Assembly: GCF_017876295.1 (NCBI RefSeq)
Contig: NZ_JAGINT010000002.1
Coordinates: 2,418,001 to 2,482,000, forward strand
Direction of reading: 5' to 3'
DNA: 64,000 nt
Source: Kribbella aluminosa
GTDB lineage: Bacteria > Actinomycetota > Actinomycetes > Propionibacteriales > Kribbellaceae
Shown here: positions 51,387 to 58,416 of the stretch, one piece after another
Position numbering within the stretch: position 1 is the stretch's first letter
Layout of the letters: the number at the start of each line of letters is the position of its first letter
Position numbers and translations under genes: made by a program
Notes under the pieces: model-generated
What the model was told of the DNA's origin: nothing
Databases searched by the model: none
The model's input: the letters and a program-made list of their open reading frames with translations, nothing else

Positions 51387-51875
51387 ATGTCGAAACAAGA
51401 GATCGCGCTGACCGCACGGGCCGCCGGTGGTTGCTGTGCGCCGATCTCTGCTGCCGCGCTCGATGAGGCGGGGGCCGCGGAGGGTGCTGCGGTGTTCAAG
51501 GCGCTGGCGGATCCGATCCGGCTGCGGCTGTTCTCGATCATCACCTCGGCGGGCGGCGAGATCTGCGTCTGCGATCTGACGCCGCAGTTCGAGGTGAGCG
51601 GGCCGACGATCTCCCACCACCTGAAGGTGCTGCGCGCGGCCGGCCTGGTGGACTGCGAGCGGCGCGGGACCTGGGTCTACTACTGGCCGGTGCCCGAGAA
51701 GCTGCGCTGGGTCGCGGACCTGCTGGCCGCACCAGAAGCCACCCCGCAAGCCGTACCGGAAGTCACACCGGAAGTCGCACCGCAAGCTGCGCCCCAAGCC
51801 GCGCCGCAAGCTGTACCGGAAGTCGCGCCCGAACTTGCGCCGGAAGCTGTGCCAGAAGCCGTGCCGGCCGGCTGA
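51387..51875 (+). CDS. arsR: ArsR-family arsenic-responsive repressor with repeat tail
   Basis: 162 residues. Winged helix about 30-110: 'FKALADPIRLRLFSII' and 'EVSGPTISHHLKVLRAAGLV'. Cys16-Cys17 at the N-terminus and Cys60/Cys62 ('EICVCDL') resemble the As(III) site of Corynebacterium ArsR (two N-terminal cysteines plus one in helix 4). After residue 112 a 45-residue tail is built from four-residue xPxx units (VPEV, APQA, APEA and similar). That is not typical of the family and is probably disordered. It is divergent from the flavoprotein and in line with the rest of the cluster. Confidence 0.9.
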   Translation: MSKQEIALTARAAGGCCAPISAAALDEAGAAEGAAVFKALADPIRLRLFSIITSAGGEICVCDLTPQFEVSGPTISHHLKVLRAAGLVDCERRGTWVYYWPVPEKLRWVADLLAAPEATPQAVPEVTPEVAPQAAPQAAPQAVPEVAPELAPEAVPEAVPAG

Positions 51876-51937
51876 TCCGCCCGGGCGCTCGTCTTCGGCC
51901 GGTCGGTGGGTTGTTCGCGTTTGACTCTCGGAAATAC

Positions 51938-51953
51938 CTCAGTAATTATTGAG
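51938..51953. promoter_or_regulatory. ArsR-type operator overlapping a leaderless promoter
   Basis: CTCAGTAATTATTGAG is a 16-bp near-perfect palindrome ending 3 bp before the ATG at 51957. No Shine-Dalgarno is present, and the AT-rich TAATTATT could serve as the -10. Transcription may therefore begin at or near the start codon, with the repressor site covering the promoter. Confidence 0.5.
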
Positions 51954-51956
51954 TCA

Positions 51957-52844
51957 ATGAACACTGAGCGATTCAATCTGGCGGAGCGAGCCCGGATTCA
52001 TGCGGCGCTCGGCGACCCCGCACGCCTCGCGATTGTCGACGCCCTCGTCGGAGGCGACGCCGCGCCCGGCGAACTCGGCGCCGCCCTGGACCTGCCGACC
52101 AACCTGATCGCCCATCACCTCAAAGTGCTCGAAGACGCCGGCCTCGTCGTCCGGACCCGATCAGAGGGCGACCGCCGCCGTACCTACGTCCGTCTCGAAC
52201 CCGAGGCCCTGTCCGCGATCGCCACGCCCGTGCTGCTCGCGGCGAAGCGGGTGGTGTTCGTCTGCACCCAGAACTCCGCCCGCTCCCAGCTCGCAGCCGC
52301 GATCTGGTCCCGCCGCAGCCACGTCCCCGCGGTGTCGGCCGGCACCGAACCCGCGGACCGGGTGCACCCGCGCACGTTGAAGGTTGCCCGCCGCCACGGC
52401 CTCGACCCGTCCGGCTGGCGTCCCGTTCAGTTGCGCGACGTCGTTCACCCCGACGACCTGCTGATCGCGGTCTGCGACAACGCCCACGAACAGCTGGTCG
52501 CCGAACGCCTGGTCCCCGAGCACCTGCCCCCCGAGCGCCTGGTCCCCGAGCACGTGGTCCCCGAGCACGTGGTCCCCGAGCACGTGGTCCCCTTGCACCT
52601 GCTCCCCGAGCACCTGCCCTCCGAGCACCTGCCCTCCGAGCACCTGCCCTCCGAGCACCTGCTCCACGAACACCTGGTCCCCGAGCCCCTGCTCTCCGAA
52701 CAACGCCCCCGTCTGCACTGGTCCGTCCCGGATCCCGCACCGGCTGACACCGACGCGGCCTTCGAAGCCGCCTACTCCGAGCTCGCCGACCGCATCGACC
52801 GGCTGGCCCCCGCCCTGGCCCCCGGACAGGTGCGCCGCGGATGA
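51957..52844 (+). CDS. ArsR-type HTH fused to low-molecular-weight phosphatase/arsenate reductase, with His-rich repeat insertion
   Basis: 295 residues. The HTH domain (1-95) has 'ALGDPARLAIVDALVGGDAAP' region and 'PTNLIAHHLKVLEDAGLV'. The LMW-PTPase/ArsC domain follows, with the P-loop Cys103-x5-Arg109 ('FVCTQNSARSQLAAAIW'). Between 'CDNAHEQ' and 'RLHWSVPDPAPADTDAAF', where plain fusions have a few residues, 14 five-residue units lie (residues 180-249). They have consensus [L/V][V/P/L][P/S]E[H] and carry 11 histidines. The fusion probably senses or reduces arsenate and represses the cluster. The stop overlaps the next ATG (ATGA). Confidence 0.85.
   Translation: MNTERFNLAERARIHAALGDPARLAIVDALVGGDAAPGELGAALDLPTNLIAHHLKVLEDAGLVVRTRSEGDRRRTYVRLEPEALSAIATPVLLAAKRVVFVCTQNSARSQLAAAIWSRRSHVPAVSAGTEPADRVHPRTLKVARRHGLDPSGWRPVQLRDVVHPDDLLIAVCDNAHEQLVAERLVPEHLPPERLVPEHVVPEHVVPEHVVPLHLLPEHLPSEHLPSEHLPSEHLLHEHLVPEPLLSEQRPRLHWSVPDPAPADTDAAFEAAYSELADRIDRLAPALAPGQVRRG
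52494..52703 (+). repeat. Fourteen 15-bp tandem repeats encoding a His-rich pentapeptide
   Basis: Units such as CTGGTCCCCGAGCAC run in frame without gaps. Three consecutive units are identical at DNA level (CTGCCCTCCGAGCAC), and three others read GTGGTCCCCGAGCAC. Early and late units are more diverged, as expected for growth by slippage from an ancestral LVAER segment. Confidence 0.9.
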
Positions 52845-53575
52845 GCCACGCGCACCCCTTGTGGCGCCGTACGTTCGCCGAAGGGCTCGGGACCGGCCTG
52901 CTGGTGACCGTCGTCGTCGGCTCCGGAATCGCCGCCGCCAGCCTCTCGCCCGGTTGCGTCGGCCTGCAGCTGCTGGAGAACTCGTTCGCCACCGCACTCG
53001 GACTCGCCGTCCTGATCCTGATGTTCGGCCCGATCTCCGGCGCGCACTTCAACCCCGTCGTCTCCGCGGTCGACTGGTGGCTCGGCCGACGTTCGGGCTC
53101 CGGCCTCACCGCGCAGGATCTCGCGGCCTACCTCGCCGCCCAGCTCGGCGGCGGCATCGCCGGTGCGATTCTGGCGAACTTGATGTACGGCGAAACCGCC
53201 GTGTCCTGGTCGACCACTCACCGCTCCGCCGGACACCTGTACGTCGGCGAAACCGTCGCCACCGCGGGACTCGTCCTGCTCATCTTCTCCCTCGCCGCAT
53301 CCGGCCGCGCCAAGGCCGCACCGGCCGCGGTCGGCGCCTACATCGGCGCGGCCTACTGGTTCACGTCGTCCACCTCGTTCGCCAACCCGGCCGTCACCGT
53401 CGGCCGGGCGTTCACCGACACCTTCGCCGGCATCGCACCCAGCTCCGTCCCCGGCTTCATCGCCTTCCAGCTCGCCGGCGCCGTCGTCGGCGCCGCCCTG
53501 GTCGTGGCCCTCTATCCCAACGCGGGTAAGGCCGTCACGCCCCACACCGAAACCACTGCGGGAGCATCCTCGTGA
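52841..53575 (+). CDS. aqpS: Aquaglyceroporin of the arsenic cluster (AqpS-like)
   Basis: 244 residues, six TM segments plus two half-helices. Channel motifs: 'GPISGAHFNPVVSAVDW' (Asn-Pro-Val in place of the first NPA) and 'SSTSFANPAVTVGRAFTDTF' (NPA, with the selectivity Arg). MIP channels in ars operons let arsenite made by ArsC leave the cell down its gradient, as shown for AqpS of Sinorhizobium. No ArsB or Acr3 pump is present here, which fits this downhill route. It is coupled by ATGA and GTGA overlaps to both neighbours. Confidence 0.9.
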   Translation: MSHAHPLWRRTFAEGLGTGLLVTVVVGSGIAAASLSPGCVGLQLLENSFATALGLAVLILMFGPISGAHFNPVVSAVDWWLGRRSGSGLTAQDLAAYLAAQLGGGIAGAILANLMYGETAVSWSTTHRSAGHLYVGETVATAGLVLLIFSLAASGRAKAAPAAVGAYIGAAYWFTSSTSFANPAVTVGRAFTDTFAGIAPSSVPGFIAFQLAGAVVGAALVVALYPNAGKAVTPHTETTAGASS

Positions 53576-53973
53576 GCAAACCCAGCGTCCTGTTCGTCTG
53601 CATCCACAATGCCGGCCGCTCCCAGATGGCGGCCGCCTGGCTACGCCACCTGTCCGGCGACACGGTCGACGTACGCTCCGCAGGCTCCGAGCCCGCCGAT
53701 CAACTCAACCCCATGGCAGTCGAGGCCATGCGTGAGGTAGGCATCGACATCACCGCCGCCACACCCCAACTCCTCGCCCCCGAAGCCGTCCAGACCAGCG
53801 ACGTGGTCATCACGATGGGCTGCGGCGACACCTGCCCGTTCTACCCCGGTAAACGGTACGAGGACTGGAAACTCACCGACCCCGCCGGCCAGCCTCTGGA
53901 AGTCGTCCGCGAGATCCGCGACGACATCCGCACCCGGGTGACCGAACTCCTTGCCGACCTACCAACCACCTGA
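53572..53973 (+). CDS. arsC: Arsenate reductase, LMW-phosphatase type
   Basis: 133 residues from GTG 53572. The P-loop is Cys10-x5-Arg16 ('LFVCIHNAGRSQMAAAW'). Cys84 and Cys88 ('TMGCGDTCPFYPGKRYEDW') form the relay, as in thioredoxin-coupled ArsC of Gram-positives; the general acid Asp is in 'KLTDPAGQ'. It reduces arsenate to arsenite. Whether thioredoxin or mycothiol supplies electrons cannot be told. Last gene of the cluster, 9 bp before the tRNA-Leu 3' end. Confidence 0.95.
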   Translation: MSKPSVLFVCIHNAGRSQMAAAWLRHLSGDTVDVRSAGSEPADQLNPMAVEAMREVGIDITAATPQLLAPEAVQTSDVVITMGCGDTCPFYPGKRYEDWKLTDPAGQPLEVVREIRDDIRTRVTELLADLPTT

Positions 53974-53982
53974 ACAAACCTG

Positions 53983-54063
53983 TGCCAGAGACGGGAGTTG
54001 AACCCGCACGCCCGGGGGCGCCGGCACCTAAAGCCGGTGTGTCTGCCGTTCCACCACTCTGGC
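53983..54063 (-). tRNA. tRNA-Leu (anticodon UAG)
   Basis: Read on the minus strand from 54063: acceptor GCCAGAG/CTCTGGC, D stem GTG/CAC, anticodon stem CCGGC/GCCGG with loop TTTAGGT (anticodon TAG), a long variable arm (GCCC/GGGC), and T arm CGGG-TTCAACT-CCCG. This is a class II tRNA. The discriminator is A and CCA is not encoded. The 3' end faces the arsenic cluster, the side where tRNA-integrating islands insert. Confidence 0.95.
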
Positions 54064-54113
54064 CGAGGAGGCTGGCCTCCCCTGGGGGTACATCTTAGGG
54101 GAGGCCAGCCGGC

Positions 54114-55766
54114 TCAGCGGCTCTGGAGGGCGTCGATGAAGACGCTCTTGAGGTCACTGGGGTTCTTGGCGACGTACGCCTGGCCGCCGGTGGCCTGGGC
54201 CAGGGCGGTCAGCTCGTTGGCGTTCGCCTCGGGGCCCATACCGAGGGCGATGATGCGGACGGGGCGGGACGGGTCCTGGAGGCCCTGGAGGGTCTGGACG
54301 GCCTTGTCCAGGGTCGGGCTGTTGGGGTCGTCGTTCTTGCCGTCGGTGAACAGCAGGATGGTGTTGACGGCGCTCGACTTGTACGTCTGGCGGACCTGCC
54401 GGACGGCCGCGATCGCGGTGTCGTACAGGCCGGTGCCGCCGCCGATGATCGGGTGCTGGCTGTTCAGCTGGCTGACGATGGTCTGCCGCTGCGCCTTTGT
54501 CAGCGGTGCGATCGGTACCAGCGGCTTGTAGTCGGCGTTGTCGGACCCGATCTTCGTCGAGAACGTCCACAGGCCGAGCTCGGCGCTGTCCGGGAACAGG
54601 TTCAGGCCGCTCGAAGCCGCCTCGACGGTGAGCTGCCAGCGGGTCTTGTCGCCGACCTTCTCGGCCATCGAGCCGGAGACGTCGATGACGGCCAGCGAGT
54701 GCGTGGACAGCGACAGCCGGGTCCAGTTCTGCAGCGTGCTGTCGATCGCGGAGCTGGTCGGCTTGGTCAGCTGGGTCACGTCACCGACACCGCGGCCGCC
54801 ACTCAGCGGGCTCAGCGTGGTGTCGCGGAAACCGGCCTGATCCCGGGCCTGTGCGGCCGAGTCGGTGAGCAGCTCGGTGGCCAGCGCCTGCGCCGCGTCG
54901 CTCGCCTGCTGGTTGTCGGACTTCGCGGTGACCACGATCGGGTAGTCCAGCGTCAGCGTGCCGGTGGCCGGCAGGATCGCCTTCAGCTGGGCGTCCGGGT
55001 GCGCTTCCTGGTACTTCACGAAGCTCTGCTCGGACGCCGGTACGACGGTTTTGCTGCCGTCCTGGTCCGCCCGGCCGAACAGCGCGTTCACGTCCGTGTA
55101 CGGCTTGGCCATCGAGCCGAGCCGTTGTGCCAGCGGTACGACGACCTGTGACACCTGGGTGTCCGACGCCGAGGTCTTCTGCCGCTCCGACTGCACCGCG
55201 AGCAGCGTGAGCGCACCCGGTGAGGTGCTCAGCGGATCGAGCAGGGCCGGCTCGGTGGCGCCGAGCAGCCGCAGCCAGCTCGAGATGTCGCCGAAGTTCT
55301 CGTTGCGGCCGACCAGCACCAGCGGTGAGGTGGCGACCGAGGGGACCGCGATGCTCGGGACGTTCTGGCCGTCGTCCGCTTGGGCGACCCACAGCGAGGA
55401 GTCCGGCACCCAGAGGTCCGGCCGGCTGTCGCTGCCGTGCGCGACGTCCCGGGCGACCTGGGCCGACGGCGCCGCCGTGATCGTGACCTGGTAGCAGGCG
55501 TTGCCGTCCTTGCCGCCCTTGGCCGACAGCGACTTGGCGGCGGCCTCGAGCGGGGCCTGCATCTCCGGGGTGGTGGACAGCCGGATCTGGGTCGGGTCGG
55601 TGCAGGACTTACCGCCGCCGAGGAATCCGTCGGCGCCCTGCTGGGATCCGAAGGAGCGGACCACAAAGACGGCGCCCAGTGTGAGCACCAGAATCCCGAC
55701 CGCGGTGATGTACACCGAGCGACGGTTGTTGTTACTACGCGTCACCGCAGAGGAGTGTTTTCCCAT
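54114..55766 (-). CDS. Membrane-anchored solute-binding and VWA domain protein
   Basis: 550 residues from ATG 55766. The short cytoplasmic N-terminus and single TM ('VYITAVGILVLTLGAVFVV') leave the rest outside. Residues about 60-330 resemble a periplasmic binding protein of the ABC substrate type ('IRLSTTPEMQAPLEAAAKSL', 'RPDLWVPDSSLWV'). Residues about 365-545 are a von Willebrand A domain with MIDAS 'DVSGSMAEK', Thr in 'GGGTGLYDT' and 'LLFTDGKNDD'. The combination is common in actinobacteria; the ligand and partner are unknown. A CRP-type site lies about 206 bp upstream. Confidence 0.9.
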   Translation of the reverse strand: MGKHSSAVTRSNNNRRSVYITAVGILVLTLGAVFVVRSFGSQQGADGFLGGGKSCTDPTQIRLSTTPEMQAPLEAAAKSLSAKGGKDGNACYQVTITAAPSAQVARDVAHGSDSRPDLWVPDSSLWVAQADDGQNVPSIAVPSVATSPLVLVGRNENFGDISSWLRLLGATEPALLDPLSTSPGALTLLAVQSERQKTSASDTQVSQVVVPLAQRLGSMAKPYTDVNALFGRADQDGSKTVVPASEQSFVKYQEAHPDAQLKAILPATGTLTLDYPIVVTAKSDNQQASDAAQALATELLTDSAAQARDQAGFRDTTLSPLSGGRGVGDVTQLTKPTSSAIDSTLQNWTRLSLSTHSLAVIDVSGSMAEKVGDKTRWQLTVEAASSGLNLFPDSAELGLWTFSTKIGSDNADYKPLVPIAPLTKAQRQTIVSQLNSQHPIIGGGTGLYDTAIAAVRQVRQTYKSSAVNTILLFTDGKNDDPNSPTLDKAVQTLQGLQDPSRPVRIIALGMGPEANANELTALAQATGGQAYVAKNPSDLKSVFIDALQSR

Positions 55767-55965
55767 CGCGGCAGGTCCCTCCCTCCCAGATGCTGCCAGA
55801 GGCTGACTGCGCGCGCAGAGTACCCAATTTCCGCACGTCACGGAGAAGGCCGCGATCGGCGTGACACAGCCGTCGCCGAACCGGAACCTGCCACGGCGTA
55901 CAGCTCATTCACAGGAACGCCGGAAAACTCACCGTGTGTGCCGGTGCCGCTGCGGTCAGCTGAGA

Positions 55966-55993
55966 TCCTGCTGTGATCCAAATCACAGCAGGA
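55966..55993. promoter_or_regulatory. Perfect CRP-type site within a 12-bp inverted repeat
   Basis: TCCTGCTGTGAT and ATCACAGCAGGA are exact inverted repeats around CCAA. The core TGTGA-N6-TCACA (55972-55987) is the full consensus of CRP/FNR regulators, including mycobacterial Crp. It sits in the 325-bp gap between bcp and the VWA gene; no open reading frame fits that gap. Terminator function for bcp is the alternative reading. Confidence 0.55.
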
Positions 55994-56037
55994 CTTTACT
56001 CAAGCGACCGTTCTATGGACCACATCCGTGAAACGGT

Positions 56038-56053
56038 CGGAGGTTTCCCTCCG
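56038..56053 (-). terminator. Possible bcp terminator
   Basis: CGGAGG and CCTCCG form a 6-bp stem with a GAAA tetraloop on the minus strand, 39 bp after the bcp stop, followed by a short T-containing run. A neighbouring 8-bp dyad, CGACCGTT/AACGGTCG (56005-56039), overlaps it. Confidence 0.4.
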
Positions 56054-56091
56054 AAGTAGGTCCTGACAAGGTTGTCTTTGGGTCAGCGGTG

Positions 56092-56559
56092 TCAGAGACC
56101 GAGGTCGCGGCGCAGCTTGGCGACGTGCCCGGTGGCCTTCACGTTGTACTGCGCGACCGCGATCTTCCCGTCCTGGTCGACGACGAACGTGGACCGGATC
56201 ACCCCGGTCACCTTCTTCCCGTACATGGTCTTCTCGCCGAACGCGCCGTACGCCGTCAGCACCTCCTTGTCCGGGTCGCTGAGCAGCGGGAAGGTCACCG
56301 CGTCGCGCTCGCGGAACTTCGCCAGCTTGGCCGGCTTGTCCGGGGAGATCCCGAGTACGGCGTACCCGGCGGCCTGCAGCGAGTCGAGCGAGTCGCGGAA
56401 GTCGCAGGCCTGCTTGGTGCAGCCCGGCGTCATCGCGGCCGGGTAGAAGTAGACGATCACGTTCTTCCCACGGAGGTCCGCGAGCGCCACGTCGTTGCCG
56501 TCGGCATCGGGCAGGGTGAAGTCGGGTGCGGTGTCGCCGACGGACAGACGATCGGACAT
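56092..56559 (-). CDS. bcp: Thioredoxin-dependent thiol peroxidase (Bcp/PrxQ)
   Basis: 155 residues from ATG 56559, with GGAGG 6 bp upstream. It reduces peroxides. The peroxidatic Cys47 and resolving Cys52 are in 'YPAAMTPGCTKQACDFRD', the CxxxxC arrangement of the atypical 2-Cys PrxQ group. 'GISPDKPAKLAKFRE' and 'GVIRSTFVVDQDGKI' are also typical. A single gene, divergent from the glucose-dehydrogenase-like gene. Confidence 0.95.
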   Translation of the reverse strand: MSDRLSVGDTAPDFTLPDADGNDVALADLRGKNVIVYFYPAAMTPGCTKQACDFRDSLDSLQAAGYAVLGISPDKPAKLAKFRERDAVTFPLLSDPDKEVLTAYGAFGEKTMYGKKVTGVIRSTFVVDQDGKIAVAQYNVKATGHVAKLRRDLGL

Positions 56560-56650
56560 CAGGTCCTCCACGAGATAGGTCTACTGGGCGCAATGTTACG
56601 TGCGCGGTGACGTGCGCGGCGGCCTGGGCAGTTGCGGCTAGCCTGAGGCG

Positions 56651-57694
56651 ATGCGGGCCATGACAGTCACGCCGGGCAAGAGCGACTCGGCGGCAGTGGG
56701 CGACGTACCGGAACCGCCGGTGGTCGACGGGTCGATTCTCGTGGAGGGCCTGCTGACGGGCATCTGCGGGACCGACATCGAGCTGGTCACCGGAGCGTTC
56801 GGCAGCGGCCGTCCGGGTGCCGACAGGCTCGTCATCGGGCACGAGTCGCTCGGACGCGTGCTGGAGGCACCGATCGGCTCCGGCTTCGCCGCCGGGGACT
56901 TGGTAGCCGGAGTGGTACGTCGGCCGGACCCAGTGCCCTGCCCGGCGTGTGCCCGCGGCGAGTGGGACTTCTGCCGCAACGGGAAGTACACAGAGCGCGG
57001 TATCAAGGACATGGACGGGTACGGCGCCGAGCGCTGGCGGGTCGACCCGTACTTCGCCGTACCGGTGCCTGCTGCGCTCGGGAACCTCGGCGTACTCGTG
57101 GAACCGGCCAGCATCCTCACCAAGGCGTGGGAGCAGGTGGACCGGGTAGGGCAACGCTCCTGGTACGCACCGCAGCACGTGCTGGTCACGGGCGCCGGGC
57201 CGATCGGCCTGCTGGCCGCACTGATCGCACGGCAGCGTGGGTACGGCGTACACGTGCTGGACCGGGTCACCGACGGGCCCAAGCCGGAGTTGGTACGGGA
57301 GCTCGGTGCGACATACCTGACGGACCTGCAGCGACTGGACGTCGTACCGGATGTGGTGATCGAGGCAACCGGTGTCGGGCAGCTGGTGTACGACTGTGCC
57401 TCACTACTGCCACCTGCAGGCGTCATGTGCCTCGCTGGGATCCACCCCGGCCCGGCCACTGTCGACGTACAGCTGGACGCGCTTGTGCGGCAGCTAGTGG
57501 TGCGGAACGCCGCACTCGTAGGCACGGTCAACGCTGGTAAGAGGCACTACGCGGACGCTGTGGACGTGCTGACCAAGGCCGACCGGACCTGGCTGGAACG
57601 GCTGGTCACCCGGACCGTGCCGCTGTCCGAATGGCCGAAAGCACTCGTTCGGGAACCGGAAGACATCAAGGTGGTCGTGGACTTGCGGAGCTGA
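56651..57694 (+). CDS. Glucose 1-dehydrogenase-like zinc alcohol dehydrogenase
   Basis: 347 residues. Catalytic zinc region 'LTGICGTDIELVTGAFG' and 'LVIGHESLGRV'; structural zinc cysteines 'CPACARGEWDFC'. NAD(P) Rossmann 'VLVTGAGPIGLLAALIARQRG'. The C-terminal half matches the Glc_DH_C module ('VEPASILTKAWEQVD' before it). This is the medium-chain glucose/galactose dehydrogenase type of archaea and actinobacteria, giving sugar lactones. The lactone oxidase at 62841 is near but not in an operon with it. Confidence 0.88.
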   Translation: MRAMTVTPGKSDSAAVGDVPEPPVVDGSILVEGLLTGICGTDIELVTGAFGSGRPGADRLVIGHESLGRVLEAPIGSGFAAGDLVAGVVRRPDPVPCPACARGEWDFCRNGKYTERGIKDMDGYGAERWRVDPYFAVPVPAALGNLGVLVEPASILTKAWEQVDRVGQRSWYAPQHVLVTGAGPIGLLAALIARQRGYGVHVLDRVTDGPKPELVRELGATYLTDLQRLDVVPDVVIEATGVGQLVYDCASLLPPAGVMCLAGIHPGPATVDVQLDALVRQLVVRNAALVGTVNAGKRHYADAVDVLTKADRTWLERLVTRTVPLSEWPKALVREPEDIKVVVDLRS

Positions 57695-57760
57695 CCTGCG
57701 AGGATGGGTGTGACCAGGGGCAGCTCGGGGCATGCCCCGCCGACGGAAGGGAGCCGACAC

Positions 57761-58024
57761 GTGTCGGACACGAAGGCTCGGACCGCCGAGCAGATCGAGG
57801 CGGACATCGCCGCCACCCGCGACCGCCTGGCCTCCACCGTGGACGAGCTGGTCGACCGGGCGAACCCGAAGGCCGTCCTCGAGCGGCAGGTCGAGCAGGC
57901 CAAGTCCCAGGTCTTCGACGAGGACGGGCAGCTGCGCACCCAGAAGATCGTCGCGGTCGCCGGTGCGGTCGTCGGCGTGGTCGGCGTGCTGCTGGTGATC
58001 CGCCGGCTGGTGGGTCGCCGGTGA
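57761..58024 (+). CDS. DUF3618 membrane-tethered protein
   Basis: 87 residues from GTG 57761, with GGAAGGGAG 7 bp upstream. The N-terminal helix 'TAEQIEADIAATRDRLASTVDEL' is the DUF3618 signature. It is followed by a coiled region and one TM at the C-terminus ('VAVAGAVVGVVGVLLVIRR'). The function is unknown. Its stop overlaps the start of the GroES-like gene (GTGA), a pairing that suggests a joint task. Confidence 0.88.
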   Translation: MSDTKARTAEQIEADIAATRDRLASTVDELVDRANPKAVLERQVEQAKSQVFDEDGQLRTQKIVAVAGAVVGVVGVLLVIRRLVGRR

Positions 58025-58359
58025 CTCCTCGCAAGCGGCTCTCCGACGACAAACTGCCGATCCGGATGCTGCACGACCGCGTCCTGGTCTCCCTCGAGCA
58101 GGAGGGCGAGCGCAAGTCGTCGGCGGGCATCCTGATCCCCGCCACCGCCCAGCTGGGCCGCCGGCTGTCCTGGGCGAAGGTGGTCGCGATCGGCGCCAAC
58201 GTTCGTACCGTGGAGGTCGACGACCGGGTGCTGTTCGACCCGGAGGACCGCGCGGAGGTGGAGGTGCGCGGCGACGACTACATCCTGCTGCGCGAGCGCG
58301 ACCTGCACGCGGTCGCCGCCGGCCGCCTCGAAGACGGCCAGACCGGCCTCTATCTCTGA
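58021..58359 (+). CDS. GroES-like (Cpn10 fold) protein
   Basis: 112 residues from GTG 58021. The chaperonin-10 core is visible: 'IRMLHDRVLVSLEQEGERKSSAGILI' divided around the mobile-loop position, then 'WAKVVAIGANVRTVEVDDRVLF' and 'DYILLRERDLHAV'. The usual mobile-loop 'GGIVLP' reads 'AGILIP'. It is not next to groEL, and true groES would be expected elsewhere in the genome. It is translationally coupled to the membrane DUF3618 protein, so it may be a specialised paralogue acting at the membrane. Confidence 0.85.
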   Translation: MTPRKRLSDDKLPIRMLHDRVLVSLEQEGERKSSAGILIPATAQLGRRLSWAKVVAIGANVRTVEVDDRVLFDPEDRAEVEVRGDDYILLRERDLHAVAAGRLEDGQTGLYL

Positions 58360-58416
58360 TCGTGGGGCTGTGGACAGCCGAACACCGTCGCTGAGCAGGT
58401 GGGGGAGAATAGCCGG

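Noticed and set aside
49926..53973. Intact integrative element
   Set aside because: The tRNA position is suggestive, but no integrase, excisionase, mobility gene or second attachment copy is visible in the window.
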